Below the pieces are notes generated by a model. The model was not told the DNA's origin and made no database searches. It saw only the letters and a list, made by a program, of their open reading frames with translations. From Stemphylium vesicarium (Eukaryota > Ascomycota > Dothideomycetes > Pleosporales > Pleosporaceae), in NCBI GenBank assembly GCA_004380135.1, contig QXCR01000105.1, positions 1 to 64,000 on the forward strand: a stretch of 64,000 nt of DNA, given 5' to 3'. Shown piece after piece: positions 1 through 11,935 of this stretch. Positions within the stretch are counted from its first letter, which is position 1, and each line of letters starts with the position of its first letter. The position numbers and the translations under genes were made by a program.

Positions 1-2929
1 GCGCGGGGGTTGTAATTTCCTTTTACGTACAACAAGGACGGCAATTTTGTCCACCACAGTGCACATGCCCAGTATCATCTGGAAGCCTAATCAAAGTCTC
101 TGCGCTCCTACACCTGTCCTCGCGACATGCCTAAATTTTCTTTCGCATCAAATTTTCAAAAGGTCCACGTCTTGACATGGGCTTCTTGAGACCGAAGCAG
201 CACCGGTGGTGACGCACATACTCCACTGACACTGTAACGTAGTGACAATCCCCGCGCTCATCACTGTAATGCAGCATCCGAGAGACTCCCGGCATCACAA
301 ATTATGCCATGGATGCCTCCATCGCATGAACTCAACATCTTGGCACGCTCTGGAACCTCCACGCGCCCGCCTGTCGCCCCGGAAATTACGCGTTCTACTT
401 GACATGCTGGGTTGGCACGACAGTAAGCCGTACACCGCTCTCGACCAACGCATAGACATTTGAGGAGAGCGCGGAGGTCATCATGGATATCACTGTGTCA
501 AGCATCGAATTATCGGCATCGGACACGGGCGCGTCGCATCTGTCAACGCTTGGGTGGAGGCCCCTGCTTGCGAGAGATTGAGGGGGGGGGTTGGCGGGTA
601 GTGTGGGTAATCCAGCCGATGCCGACACACATGGTTCCGACCCTAAGGATTGTGTGCCCGAGGCTTGATGTCATACTGCATGAAGTCACTCACGAATCAC
701 GACCACGATACACATAAAAATGAATTCGAAGATATGATCCGAAGGAACAGGGGCAAGAACATGCGCTGGCAATTACAAAAAAAAGCGTCGAATAAGGACG
801 GGCCGACTGAACCTGGTGGGCGGAATTGTTGCTCAATCGTCTCCTCACTCACGGCAAACTTGAAACATCTGCGCATCCTACCGATTGCGGGTTCGACGAA
901 TCGACAGTCGCAGCAGTGGAGTCTACGGCCACTCATGAGAGCACACATGCATATATGGTCTGATAATACATACTCTCGGCACATATCCGAGCAATCTGGT
1001 GCGGAGGGCGGGCTACAGCGAGCGTCATCCGACACAGCCGTCGCTCCGTTTCTTTCTGTAGCTCTTTGCTGCAGTATCAGTAAGGAAAAGCCTGCACAAC
1101 GGCAAGCTTTCCGAGGTGCTACAATACGTTCACACATGTTGCTTCTTTGCCACCAGTGGGGGAACAGAACGCCTCGCGGACTCCGAAGCCCCATACTACT
1201 CAAGGAGTCACGAGTAGATAGGTACAACTTGGGACCGAACCGAATGCGCGACCGTCCGAGAAGTTGCCCTATCGCACTTGAAGAAAATCGATCTAATGAT
1301 AGTAACTTTGTAAAGTGGTAAGAGTATAACGTTATGCAAGAACCAATGAGCGTGGGAGCCCTAGACGGAGATCGACACGTTGTGTACTCAAGCGAGCCCG
1401 GCAAGTGGCGAAGGGTGTGGCTGGACCCTGGCCTTTGCCACAACGGCTCGGGAACGCTGGACTGTGCCACACAGTGCGCACGCTTAGACGGGCTGACGCA
1501 GATGACATGCGGGTCTTGACGAGTTCTGACTCACCAGGTAGAGATTCCTCTCTCCACACAGCACCGCCTTGGACCGAGTTTGCCACTCAATAAACAGAAC
1601 ACAACGACGCAGGTGTACCGAGACGAGGGGGTTGCAGAAATTCCTTTCGCACCGCCACAGGAATACGTACCCCCTTCTCAAAGATCTTCATCTAATGACT
1701 TCACATGCCAAAAGTCGCGCCTCACTTTAGTCGCAGAATAGTCATCCTAGAAGAAACACCGAGCGATCTACTCATTGGCAATCTAGACTGTTGGTACCCC
1801 GCTTCTATCAGAGTACCGAGCATATCAGCCGTAGTTTGCAGATCATAGGCTGCGCTGGTTCGCTGCTTGTTTCTTCGTCTGTGGCCGTTGACCAGACGGA
1901 ACGACTCCGACGCCCTGAAGCCAGAGATCTGCTTGCACAGCCACAGCGATGAAACAGTGGTTGGGCTGCTGCTCTACAGGGCTGGATGCGGCGATTATCA
2001 GCCATTAGTGTACTTGGAATGTAAGTTCGCGGCATGTTCCACGCCAGCTAAGGACGTCCAGATTGCTTTTTGTTACGTTGGGGTTAGCTGCCCGTGTCTC
2101 GTGAGTCGCGTTATGGGGCGACGACTCAGGGTGTCTTTAGCAATTGTTACTATGGGCTGGGTTTTTTGGGGGGCTCTTCCGCGATTCGGAACGATGAAAA
2201 CGGAGGCGTTTTTGGGGCTACTTGCATCCACTTCCATCGAACGAGCTAAGGCGTCGGGAAGACTACCGATACCAGATTCAATGCCCGATCCCTCGGTCGC
2301 CAACAACACCGGACTCTCTTAGAGGCATTGATTCTACCACCGGTTGGCACACATTGGTGCTGAATTTGGGGTCTACACACCGCGATTTTCCATACCCGTA
2401 TACGACTTACTCTTGCATGCAATTTTGGAGCCATGGGCGCGAAACCGAGGTCGCGCGCATGGTAGAAGCGCGATTGGCAATCTTAGGCCCCTGCTACTCT
2501 CCTTCCCAGGCTGGCACTGTGCACGTGGATAGAAATCCTAAATAGCGTCCAATGACGGCAAAGTCAGACGAGGGCGCAAATGATCACATCGACTACCATT
2601 TCGAGCACGGCATTTCGCGGTTATGACTTCATACATGCGGTCAAGAGAACTCTCTCTGCGATCACCCCCAAGTGTTTCAAAAGCTCGACCGGCCAAGCAT
2701 GCATATTTGCAGACGGGGGGAGGGGGGAGCGGCTCCACTCGCTGTTGCCAGCACAGCTCACCAATTCCCCACACAAATCTCGTGCTCGCTTCCCAAAGCC
2801 TGGTACCTGTCCGTAAGCAATGAGATCTCCACTAGACCGGCCGACCGACAACCCCCCCAGGTCGCTTCCCAAGACACCGCGCGCAATCGCGATCGCATCC
2901 TTCCGGCAAAATGGCAAGCGAGGCAGCGG

Positions 2930-2962
2930 ACAGCGAACAGCGAACAGCGAACAGCGAACATA
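2930..2962. repeat. Short tandem repeat, unit about 7 nt (ACAGCGA)
   Basis: About four near-perfect head-to-tail copies of a 7-nt unit (ACAGCGA) are visible. No gene is associated with it. It is probably a slippage product. Confidence 0.7.
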
Positions 2963-3264
2963 ATCCCTCGAATCAAGACGGCGCATGCGGTATCGTGGGA
3001 CATGTCGCTCCCCAGCGTGCGCAGCGAATTAGCGACGTGTGGAGAGCTGTCATGCGATCAGCCGCCGACGCGTGGCTGGAAGACTGCCGGTTGGGCGCAA
3101 GCCATTGGAGGAGTGATATTGGGTAGGCGATGTTGGTACCTACAGGAGCCACGTCGATGGAGATGCATTAGTTAGTACGTAGGAGTGACATTTGTGTGCT
3201 TTGCTCCGCGCGAACCAGAGCAAGGGTCACCCTCAAGGTCATTCACGACTATAACCTGATTCCT

Positions 3265-3303
3265 TGTATGTATGTATGTATGTATGCATGTATGCATGCA
3301 TGT
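3265..3303. repeat. TATG/CATG microsatellite
   Basis: A tetranucleotide tract of TATG units grades into CATG units over about 39 nt. The spurious Met-Tyr-Val-Cys runs in this area come from the repeat and are not a protein. Confidence 0.85.
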
Positions 3304-4321
3304 GTTCAAACGCTGTTTAGGATTTCCCCGACTGGGCATCCGGCGTATTCGGGGTCTTCAGAGGAGTTTGAAGGGACGACACAGTGCCATCATACATTTT
3401 GCTTTTGGATTACTTTTGCTTCTTTCTCCCATGATCTCCGAGGTTTGCATGGGTTTGCTGTCTTTCTTTGCTGCTTGCTGGGACATGGTACTACTACTTA
3501 CTCATGGTACGCATGGTACTTTTTCTTTCGCCAACATCAGTAAGCATTACGAAGACGAAGATGGCCATAATCTCGGAGAACGGAAGTTGCCCTATGCGTG
3601 ATATCACATTGATCGCAAGCGCTACTTCTAGCTAACCTTTCGGCGGAAACGCCAGGACGGGAAGATCTCCCCTTCCCATATCAGCCCATATCAACTACTA
3701 CTACCCTGTCCTTTTGGTAATCCTTCCAACATAAGCGCACGAGCAACCAGTCAGTCCCCAATATATGGGAGGACGTATCGAAAGATACCTACTTTGTAGC
3801 ATGTCTCCGAGTATCAATAAATTCCCACGACCACTTCCGTTGCCTGCTGCCTCCCCCCACAACGGCGACTCCGACTGTCAGGGTCAACGATCAAATTGGG
3901 ATCTTTGCACTGACGGAAAGAGACGGTGGCGTTAGTTTGCTTGCCGGGCTATCCTGACCAGCGACCTGGGTGGTGGATGATGTGTTGTGCGGGATGCATA
4001 TTTGTGGGCCGCAGGAAGGGTGGCAGCTGTAGACGCGCAGGTGTGGAGGATCGCGCCAAGGTATTGGATATAGCTCAAAAGAAATATAGGGGATTTGGAA
4101 GCACGACGGCTGGGAGGAGGGTTTGGGGGTGCACCGCCACAGTTGGGGAAATGTAATTGTCTTGCTTGCTACGATGTGAAGATTGGGTTGGGTGATGCGA
4201 TGGTATGTGGGAGTTTCCAAAGGGTGTTGACGAGCTTGCTGGCGTCTACCGAGTAGTTGTAGCCGAACCATTCCAAAACAACTCAATAAGGTGACCAAAT
4301 CTCCGACCAGCTTCAGCACCC

Positions 4322-5444
4322 TCAGTCATCCAGCTCGCGCCCAAAATCTATCAAACGCAACTTGTTCGCATCTCTCGGATGGAACTGTGCGATCTTTGCC
4401 CTGACCAAAAACCTCGAAGCAGCCGAATCTCTCTCAAGCTGGAAGTACGCTTTGCCCCCTCCAGGTCCCATCAAAGTAGCAAAGAGATTTCCAATCAACT
4501 GCCTCATCTCTGCGTCGGCCGCTTCAGCCTCAGTCGGCGGTTCTTCCTGCTCTTCATCCTCAACGGTAACGGCAGTCTTCTTGCCCCAAATCTGGTCGAT
4601 CCTGCGCTGACGCATCTTGTCTGAGGGAGGCTTCTTGGACGACTTTGCGCGTCCCTTTTTCGTGAAGCCGGCGGCTAGTGTCTCGTCTTCTACATCGAGC
4701 ATGTCGCCTACTACAGGCCCACCTAGCTCTTCTGCGGCAAGCATGCTGGAGAGGTAGTCGTTGATGAATTCGTTCATTGCGTCGCCGAGACGCTGCATTT
4801 CAGTGTCGTAGTTTTCTTTCTTTGCGCGCTTTGCGGCAATTAGCTCGCGTGCGAGTTGAGCGGGTGTCTTTTGTGAGCGATCTTCGTGCTGGGTGTGGAG
4901 ACGCTGGATCCGGCTTTCCATGGCTTGTGTGAGTAGGTGGGCATCGTGCAGATTGGCTTCTTCACGACGGAGAGTGACCTCTTTGGCGTCGAGTTGGGAT
5001 TGCGTGTTGGCAATGGCTTCTTTCGTCCCTTGTACGTTTTGCTGGAGTGTACGTGCTGCTAGAAGGGCTGGGAGTACTGATCCTTGAGGGGGCAGATAGG
5101 TCGCTGTTGGCTTCAAGCGTTTGTACGCGTCTTTGACTGCGATGAGTTGCTGCAGCTTCTGCCGTGAATCCCCTGATGCATAGGCCGCGGTCTCCAGATC
5201 GACTTCAGATTGAGATCTCAGCTGTAGTGGACTTAGCGATGTTGCGCGCGATTATGTTCTGGTGTCTTACTTGATCCAGCGCTGCTTGTTGTTCCTGTAC
5301 TCGTGCCTGCAGCTCCTTCACCGTCTGCGCCAGACGTGCCTCTGTGCTGGACGCGTCAAAGTCCACAGAATCATCCTGCAGTTCGCGTGTATCTTTGGAG
5401 TACTCTCGTATCCTCTCAATAGCTTCCCCCTGAGCCTGCGCCAT
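4322..5444 (-). CDS. Coiled-coil protein, candidate CENP-K/Sim4 kinetochore subunit
   Basis: Two exons on the minus strand, 5444-5271 and 5221-4322, joined across a 49-nt GT..AG intron, give 357 aa. The first exon starts MAQAQGEAIE and runs into heptad-rich helices (residues about 30-60 and 95-165) full of Glu, Gln and Lys. A basic patch (KKGRAKSSKKPPSDK) precedes a conserved-looking C-terminus with RLIDFGREL. Length, paired coiled coils and the C-terminal block fit my recollection of fungal CENP-K/Sim4 subunits of the inner kinetochore, which would place it at centromeres. That is recognition from general resemblance only. Another coiled-coil nuclear protein is possible. The intact two-exon structure and lack of internal stops make the gene itself secure. 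Confidence 0.55.
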
Positions 5445-6274
5445 GTCTCCAACTTGGTGAGTGGGTATTCTGTTGTGGTCCACCGGTTCGCTAACAGACG
5501 CGTGGTGCGCGGTACCCTCACCCCACTCACTTCTGTACGCCCAGGCAATGCACTTCGTGACTGACTAGCAAGCAGGTCTTCTTTCTCTCGCACTCGTATG
5601 CGCATGTGTTTGTATATTCAGCACACACAGAGACAATTCTCACACGTGATGCGCCAAGCACTAGCGCCGATCTCCCCGCGATAGCTTCCTTTTTGCACCG
5701 CTTGCGCTTCCTCCCTCACGCAATTCGCCCTGCTGTTGTCAACCATCGCCCAAAGCTCCTTCTCCATCACCACATCCACCCCTTCTCCTAACCATTGCTT
5801 TCTCGTTTGAGGAAGGCGCGCAACCTCGAGCTCTCCCCATCTGAGACGCCGGATCGTTGCCGAGAAGGTTTGACGGGCGAGCTTTCTTTACTTGGGCCAG
5901 TTTCTTCATCTCTCGACTTCACATCGCCCCAAGAAACACACCCTTCCCGCCTCTCCTGCTCCATCACAAGCACCATCACCCACGACTCCTCGCGTAGTCG
6001 AGGCATCCCTTTCTCCGACCTCTGCACCCTCTGCACGCCCCAAACTCCGTTCAAGCTTCTGGCGACGTCACCTCGCACCTTCACCGCACTGTCGCGACTC
6101 CCTCCAGCCCGCCCTCACAGCACGCTTTCTTTCACGGCCCCCCGCTGTACATAAAGTCGCACGTAATCGAGATCAATTGAACAAGTCTCAGCCTCCCGTT
6201 TGCGCGCTCGTCGACTGTGAAGAGCGCATATTCCCATAAAAGACTCAAGACCCCAGAACTCATAAATAGAAGCC
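5445..6274. other. Shared 5' region between the divergent CENP-K-like and KH genes
   Basis: About 830 nt between two divergent starts. The half nearest the KH gene is pyrimidine-rich (CT runs from about 5640 to 6130), common upstream of highly expressed fungal genes, and probably holds its promoter and leader. No clear TATA box was seen. Confidence 0.5.
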
Positions 6275-7800
6275 ATGTCTGCATCGCCCACCATCGCTGC
6301 TTCCTCGGCCAAGCGCCCGCTCGAGGAGCCCTCGTCGCCTGCCGGACCCAACGACCAGCCCGATGCCAAGCGCCCTGCCCTCGACAAGATGGTCAAGGAG
6401 GAAGCCCCCAACGCAGATGAAATCGATGTCGCCCAGCCCGTCAAAGCCGACGCCATCGCCACCGAAGGCATCAAGGAGGACGCAAATGCGGCATCTGATG
6501 CTGCAGCTGCTGCCGTTGAAAACGGTGCCCCTGAGGCCATTCACACCGATACCGTTGTTCCTGACGCTCCCTCTATCCTTGAGACCCAGCCCATCCAATC
6601 CACGTCCGGTGCCAACGGGCGCCCTGTAAACCACAACCAGCAGGTCGACGAGACCAACTGGCTACATGTACGTGCTTGCATCGGCACCAGCGAAGCTGCT
6701 ACCATTATCGGTAAGGGCGGAGAGAATGTGACCCAAATCCGACGCCTGTCTGGCGCAAAGTGCACAGTTAGCGACTACTCAAGGGGCGCTGTTGAACGCA
6801 TCCTTACTGTAAGCGGCCAAGTCGATGCTGTGTCCAAGGCATTCGGCCTTATTGTGCGCACTCTCAACCAGGAGGACCTCGAGACCCCCTCCACCTCGAC
6901 CTCCAAGGCCTACCCCATGCGCCTGCTCATCCCCCACATTCTGATCGGCTCCATTATCGGTAAAGCTGGTGTTCGCATCCGCGAGATTCAGGAGGCCTCC
7001 AACGCTAAGTTGAACGCTTCCGACACCCTCCTTCCTAACTCAGGCGAGCGCTCATTGATCGTTCTTGGTGTTGCTGACGCCGTGCACATTGCTGTGTACT
7101 ATGTTGCTCAAACTCTGGTTGAACAGTTGACTGAGCGATTCGGTGGGCCAGCAGCCTCTCAATACGCAACCCGCAGCGGCATGGCTGCCAACGTCGTTCC
7201 AGGTGGCATGTCCGTCCAACCCTACGTTCCCCAGCCTGCCGGAGGCCAGTACTCTCACCCACAGAACTTCCGTCGCCAAGAGCCTCCCCAGCGAACCCCA
7301 GCACACGGCGGATACGGTGCCCCTCACATGCATGGGCAGCCACCTCAGCAGTCGCCGTATGGGCATCCTAGCATGCCATACGGTGCTGCCTCGCCCAGCC
7401 GTGGTCCCTATGGCGGACCTGCTGCTCCCACTCCCTATGGAGCTCACCCTGCCGCAGCACCCGTTGCACACGGCGCCGCTCCCCATGCCGCAGTTGGTGC
7501 TATGCCTGGTCAGCCACTCACACAGCAGATTTTCATCCCCAACGATATGGTTGGCGCCATTATTGGAAAGGGCGGTGCCAAGATTAATGAGATCCGCCAA
7601 CTGAGTGGCAGTGTCATCAAAATCAATGAACCTACCGACAACAGCAACGAGCGTCTCGTCACCATCACAGGTACACAAGAGTGCAATCAAATGGCACTTT
7701 ACATGCTGTACTCGCGACTTGGTCAGTGAACCCATCCATCCCATATCATAACGTCGCCAAGCTAATACCTTCCACAGAATCGGAAAAGCACCGTATCTAG
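6275..7800 (+). CDS. Triple KH-domain RNA-binding protein (Pbp2/Hek2/Rnc1-like)
   Basis: Single-stranded RNA-binding protein of the poly(C)-binding/hnRNP K class. Three KH domains are visible by their GxxG loops: IIGKGGEN near residue 144, IIGKAGVR near 226 and IIGKGGAK near 428. An acidic, Ala-rich N-terminus (1-120) comes first, and a Pro/Gly/Tyr/His-rich spacer (about 300-405) separates KH2 from KH3. Yeast relatives bind mRNAs and control their localisation and stability. The preferred model splices a 56-nt intron at 7722-7777, giving 489 aa ending ESEKHRI. Without splicing the frame stops at 7729 (484 aa, ending RLGQ). The 5' part is one long exon. Assignment to the family is firm; which yeast paralogue it matches is less so. 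Confidence 0.88.
7722..7777 (+). other. Stop-spanning 3'-terminal intron of the KH gene
   Basis: The donor GTCAGT and acceptor CCACAG enclose 56 nt that contain the unspliced frame's TGA (7727-7729). Splicing replaces a one-residue tail with ESEKHRI and moves the stop to 7798-7800. This position matches the charged tail usual for the family. Confidence 0.65.
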
Positions 7801-8497
7801 GCGTAGGTGCCTGGAATCGGAAGCCACTCGTGTGAAAGCGTGAGCGGCCGCGTAGGAATAGCGTGGTGTGAAAACAAACATCAAATTTTATTCCATAGTT
7901 GCATTTGAAAATTGGAGCATGGGCGTAGCGATATGTTTTTTTCTTGCTTTCGTAATCTGTACACGAGGCATGTGTTTTAAGTACGCTTTTCCACTACCTT
8001 TTAGTGTAGAAGAGCACCGCCTGATGGAATCGGTTTCCTGGGGATGTGGGTCGGGGGCTCTGGGTGGCTTTTCATCACTCCAACGGTCGTTTTTGACGCC
8101 GACTACATGATTTGCACATATCTGGTAATCTATCAAAAAGCTTTACGACCTTTGACGATGTTTGCTCTTGTGATCTTTTGTGTTTGTGCTGTTGAGTTGG
8201 CTGCGCACCGCTTTTTGGGAGGATGGTGACTGTTGTTGTTTTGGATGTGTTCCTTCAGTTTGGCTCAATCCTCGCTTTGGCTTTGGAGAGTTTGACTTTG
8301 GAGAACTGGACTACCAATCATTGAACTAAAGCAATTTGCTGGAATGGGGCGTCTAAGATGATTCCTTCTTAGTGCAATTGCTTGCTAACAGCGCTCCAGC
8401 GGAGTTTGTATCAGTACAGCAACCATCACTTCTGTTATAAGACCTGGTGCAAGCATTCTCATTTCTTGTTAGTCACCAGTCACCGCGCACCTCAGCC
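7801..8497. other. Intergenic region, nothing recognised
   Basis: The 3' UTR of the KH gene and the presumed promoter of the following BTB gene. AT-rich, with no convincing ORF or RNA gene. Confidence 0.5.
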
Positions 8498-9297
8498 ATG
8501 GCCGAAAACACCGACATTCGCACAACCTTGACGCCTGACACTGCGTAAGTTTCGACTGTTGTTCTCTGTGTAACACTAATGAAAATCAGCTTCCTTAAGA
8601 CGCCTATTGTCAGTGTTAGTTAGCAGCTTTGAGCGCCAACGGAGCTTCGCTGTCCATGAAGGCCTACTGAAGGAACGTTCTGAGTTCTTCACTAACGCCC
8701 TCAAGCCTGAGCGCTTCAAAGAGGGCATCGAGCGCGTGGTCTCGATGCCGGAAGACGATCCAGACATCTTCGCGGTCTACATACAGCATCTGTATCGCCC
8801 CGATCTTATGTCCGTCGATAGAAAGCTGAACGGCGGAGAGATCGAACAGAAATACATGTGCCTAGCTGACCTCTATGTCCTCGCCGAGAAGCTCATAGAC
8901 ACGAAGACCAAGGAACATGTTTTCCACGCCCTGAAATCTCTAATGCAGATATCGTTCATCAGTCTCGCGGTGGTGTTCCCCATCTACGACGGTACACTCA
9001 AAAATAACACCGCGCGCGCTTTGATAGTGGATTGGTTTACTCGCTATGCTAAAGGCGGGTGGTTCAAAAACTTGGACGTCGGTGAGCATGAGCAATTTTT
9101 CAGTGATCTAGCTTGAGCTTTTCAAGCGCGTCGTTGGATTTCTAGATCGTGGGGAAACGCTATGGAAGACACGAAGAGGTGCGAGAAGGAACGAGGCGTT
9201 TTGGAAGTCGAAGTTCGGGACTCGCGTAGGGGAGAATGGCGAGTTGAAGCAGGCGGTGGAAGACTTGAAGGTGGCCAATGGAACAAGAACAATATGA
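8498..9297 (+). pseudogene. BTB/POZ-domain protein, probably frameshifted
   Basis: A short first exon (8498-8544, starting MAENTDIRTT) precedes a GTAAGT donor. The main frame from about 8624 reads RSFAVHEGLLKERSEFF, then a BTB core with LADLYVLAEKL, typical of the small BTB proteins that are abundant in Pezizomycotina. Two breaks are visible. With the acceptor at 8589, exon 2 reads FLKTPIVSVS and hits TAG at 8621, while the BTB frame continues in another phase. Acceptor 8623 restores the frame but deletes the first beta strand. At 9114 a TGA ends the frame after FFSDLA, yet the +1 frame continues as ELFKRVVGFLDRG and stays coding-like to a TGA at 9295-9297. BTB proteins serve as dimerisation or Cul3-adaptor modules; no Kelch or zinc-finger partner is present here. 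Confidence 0.65.
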
Positions 9298-10365
9298 AAG
9301 ACGTCGGAATATGTGGGTGAATATGCGTCATAAGGTATTAGATCGATAGACATGAACCCTCGCGGATGACGAAATGAAGGAGCCAATTCGCGGTATCTAC
9401 TAGTACAATTACCCGTGTTTGCTTGTGCTATATATCGTATATCCTTCCTAATACTTTTCGCAATTTACTAGACTCAAGAAACCGGACGTTCTGAACGGGT
9501 CCGATCGCTGATTTCTAACCGCAACCACATTCAAGTCGCAGTTTCTTCTGCAACAGCCAAGCGGGGCTGAGCTCCACAGGAAAATGCGTCACCTACACTA
9601 TCATCAAGAAACCACATCACCCAACACGCAAACCAGCAGCGCGTCCAAATTTCCCCCTCCTCTCGGTCCCCATCATACGTAAAAGGCTTATCCTCTCTAA
9701 CTCCCAGACTAATACGTATCGAAACCCATCTTGCCAGAAAGCCCAGTCTTGGTGGAGTGGAATGCCCATGAAAGTGACAGCGTCGAAGTAGAATAGATTG
9801 TGTTGGGTACCAATATATGCTAGCATTATACAGGCAACTTATCTGTAGTTATTGAGAGCCTAGAGCCGAACGGATAAGTAAATATCTGCCTAGTATATGG
9901 ATGCGTTCACAACCTTCCCTACGGACTACTTCGTTTAACTTCGTCCGTCTTGATTGACTCCCACAAGCCGAGAGGTTGTATTTATCAGCGTTAGAGTGGT
10001 CCGAGTGGATACGTGGTGTAGTTTTCCAACTTTTGGCGCTACCTGCTTAGTGCGGTGTCGTACCCAGATGATTCTGATTCGTCCACCTATATGGTCACTT
10101 CCTCATCGACTGCTTCTTCATCCACGAATCGTTCGAACTAGTACATAATGCTTTGAATTATTTGGCAAATAATCACGTATTTTGTAGCTAGCTGCGTCGT
10201 GGCACTTAGTCACGAGGTATCACACGTGTCTAGAAGCAGTAGTTACGGACTAGCGGCATCTATTATGGAGTATAGAATGTATACATAAGGCATGCCTACC
10301 ACAAGAAAGTATGAGAACATAGCTGCTCACATCCTCCTTCGAGTTTCAACTTTCATGCCCCAGAC
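9298..10365. other. Intergenic region, nothing recognised
   Basis: About 1.07 kb between the BTB pseudogene and the dehydratase-like gene. Only short overlapping frames without motifs. No repeat or RNA gene seen. Confidence 0.5.
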
Positions 10366-11662
10366 ATGCCGATCAAAAGTATACTTGTTGCTGGCGCCAC
10401 GGGTTACATGCACGCCCATCCCTCCTCCTCCTTTGGCTCAGCTAATCCTCTAAAGCGGCGGTACCATTCTTCATTCGCTTGCACACAGCACCAATGAGCC
10501 GCGGTTGCGCGACATCGAGATCATCGCTCTTGTAAGAAAAGAGTCTGAAGCCCAAGTGATCGAGGCATCAGGAACCAAGACAATCATCTGCGCATCATAC
10601 GATGATGCAGCGAGACTCGAGGACATAGGCCAAGATTTTGACAGTAAGGTTCTCCTCGGATGACTTTACCACTCATTCCCCATCCTCTTAGTTATTCATA
10701 CATTAAGCCCAAGGACAGTCATCATCCAAGCCGGTCATAACGACCCCAGAACAGCAATACCGCTGATCAGAGGCCTCTCAACCCGGCGATCCAAATACGC
10801 TACCCCCGTACACTTTCTCCACGTAACCGGAGCCTCGGACATCAGTGACCGCCCTCTAACCCAACACTACACCCAGACGCGAGTTCTGTCGGACCAAGAG
10901 AGCATCTACCACTACATGAAGTACCGGGAATCGATCGAAAGCTACGGCCAGCGCAATTCAGACGTCTTGACGATAGAGGCAGGTAAGCAGTACTCCGTTC
11001 CAACATACACCGTGGTGGCGCCGACCATCTTCGGCATTGGAAGCGGCGAGTTCAGACGCTACACCACGCAGCTTCCAGCGATGATTAACAACATGCTCAA
11101 CACGGGGGAGTGTCTTATAATAGAAAGCGGCGAGACGCGCTGAGCTCGTATCCATGTCGAGGATCTTGCTTCCTTGTTCTTGTGTCTGTGTCGTCATGTT
11201 TTGCATGGCACGAAGATTCCGTCGGGAGAGCAGGGGATATACAATGCTGAAGCTGGAAGCTTTACGCACAGGGAATACTCGCAACGTCTTGCTGATGCGG
11301 GTCATGAGATGGGGTATCTTGAGTCGCCGACGGTTAGGGAAGCGGGTCTTGATAAGGTAGCCAAGGGCTTTACCAATGGTAATCGCCTTATTGCCGAGTT
11401 GTCGTATGGCGCGAAGTAAGTAATTTTTTCGATGTCCCTCTGCACTCGCGATAGGAATTTTCTGACAGGAACTACTAGCGCGCTGATGAAGTCGGAGTTG
11501 GGTCCCGCACTTGGTTGGGTCCCCAGGTACTTGGACGAAGCTTGGGAGAGCTCGTTTATGACTGAACTCAAAGACTTCTTGAGAGATCGCCCAGAGCTCA
11601 TCCAGATGCCTCCAGACTATAACGTACAGAAACCCGCTCGGTTTTCGCTAGAAAGCGCTTGA
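10366..11662 (+). pseudogene. NAD(P)-binding Rossmann epimerase/dehydratase-like gene with in-frame TGA
   Basis: Four exons (10366-10409, 10456-10643, 10692-11415, 11479-11662) keep a continuous frame of 379 codons. The N-terminus has the extended-SDR nucleotide motif GATGYIGG (residues 10-17), followed by an EIIALVRK strand. A later IHVEDLASLF block and an ELGPALGWVPRY tail are typical of NAD-dependent epimerase/dehydratase proteins. The substrate cannot be told. At 11141-11143 an in-frame TGA sits just before IHVEDL, where relatives usually have Trp. The frame on both sides is otherwise intact, so this looks like a single nonsense change. Intron 1 has a GC donor (10410-10411) instead of GT. 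Translation as it stands would give about 238 residues lacking the C-terminal domain. Confidence 0.7.
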
Positions 11663-11935
11663 TAAGAGACGCTGGCCTTATCTAGTCCATGCTCATCCTG
11701 ATATATTCCACACCTAGGCTGCCTACGACAGCTTAAGCAACCCTTCAAGTCTTGCCATCCTCGCCGTTTCTATCCTTGCTGTCCTCGTGTGCTCACTCTG
11801 TGACTAACATGCTAGACTGAAGTGCCTTGCCCTGTGCTATACGCAGAGACTTCGGAAAGGCATGCGCGTGTTTTGCTCCGCTGCCGCTTCAGTGAAGCTC
11901 TTCTGCTTACGGATGGTGCGCGCTGTGGGTAGGTC

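Larger units (their letters stand above)
1..4321. other. Gene-poor stretch, no supported gene
   Basis: About 4.3 kb without a convincing gene. Open frames exist on both strands, the longest around 650-1470, but opposite strands are open over the same bases and neither product shows a recognisable motif, signal peptide or exon-like continuation. A TATG microsatellite lies near 3265-3303 and short CAGCGAA-type repeats near 2930-2962. No tRNA boxes or transposon proteins were recognised. Confidence 0.6.

Noticed and set aside
650..1470. Overlapping long open frames on both strands (223 and 257 aa)
   Set aside because: Both strands are open over the same bases, neither product has motifs or a signal peptide, and no splice continuation makes a family-like protein.
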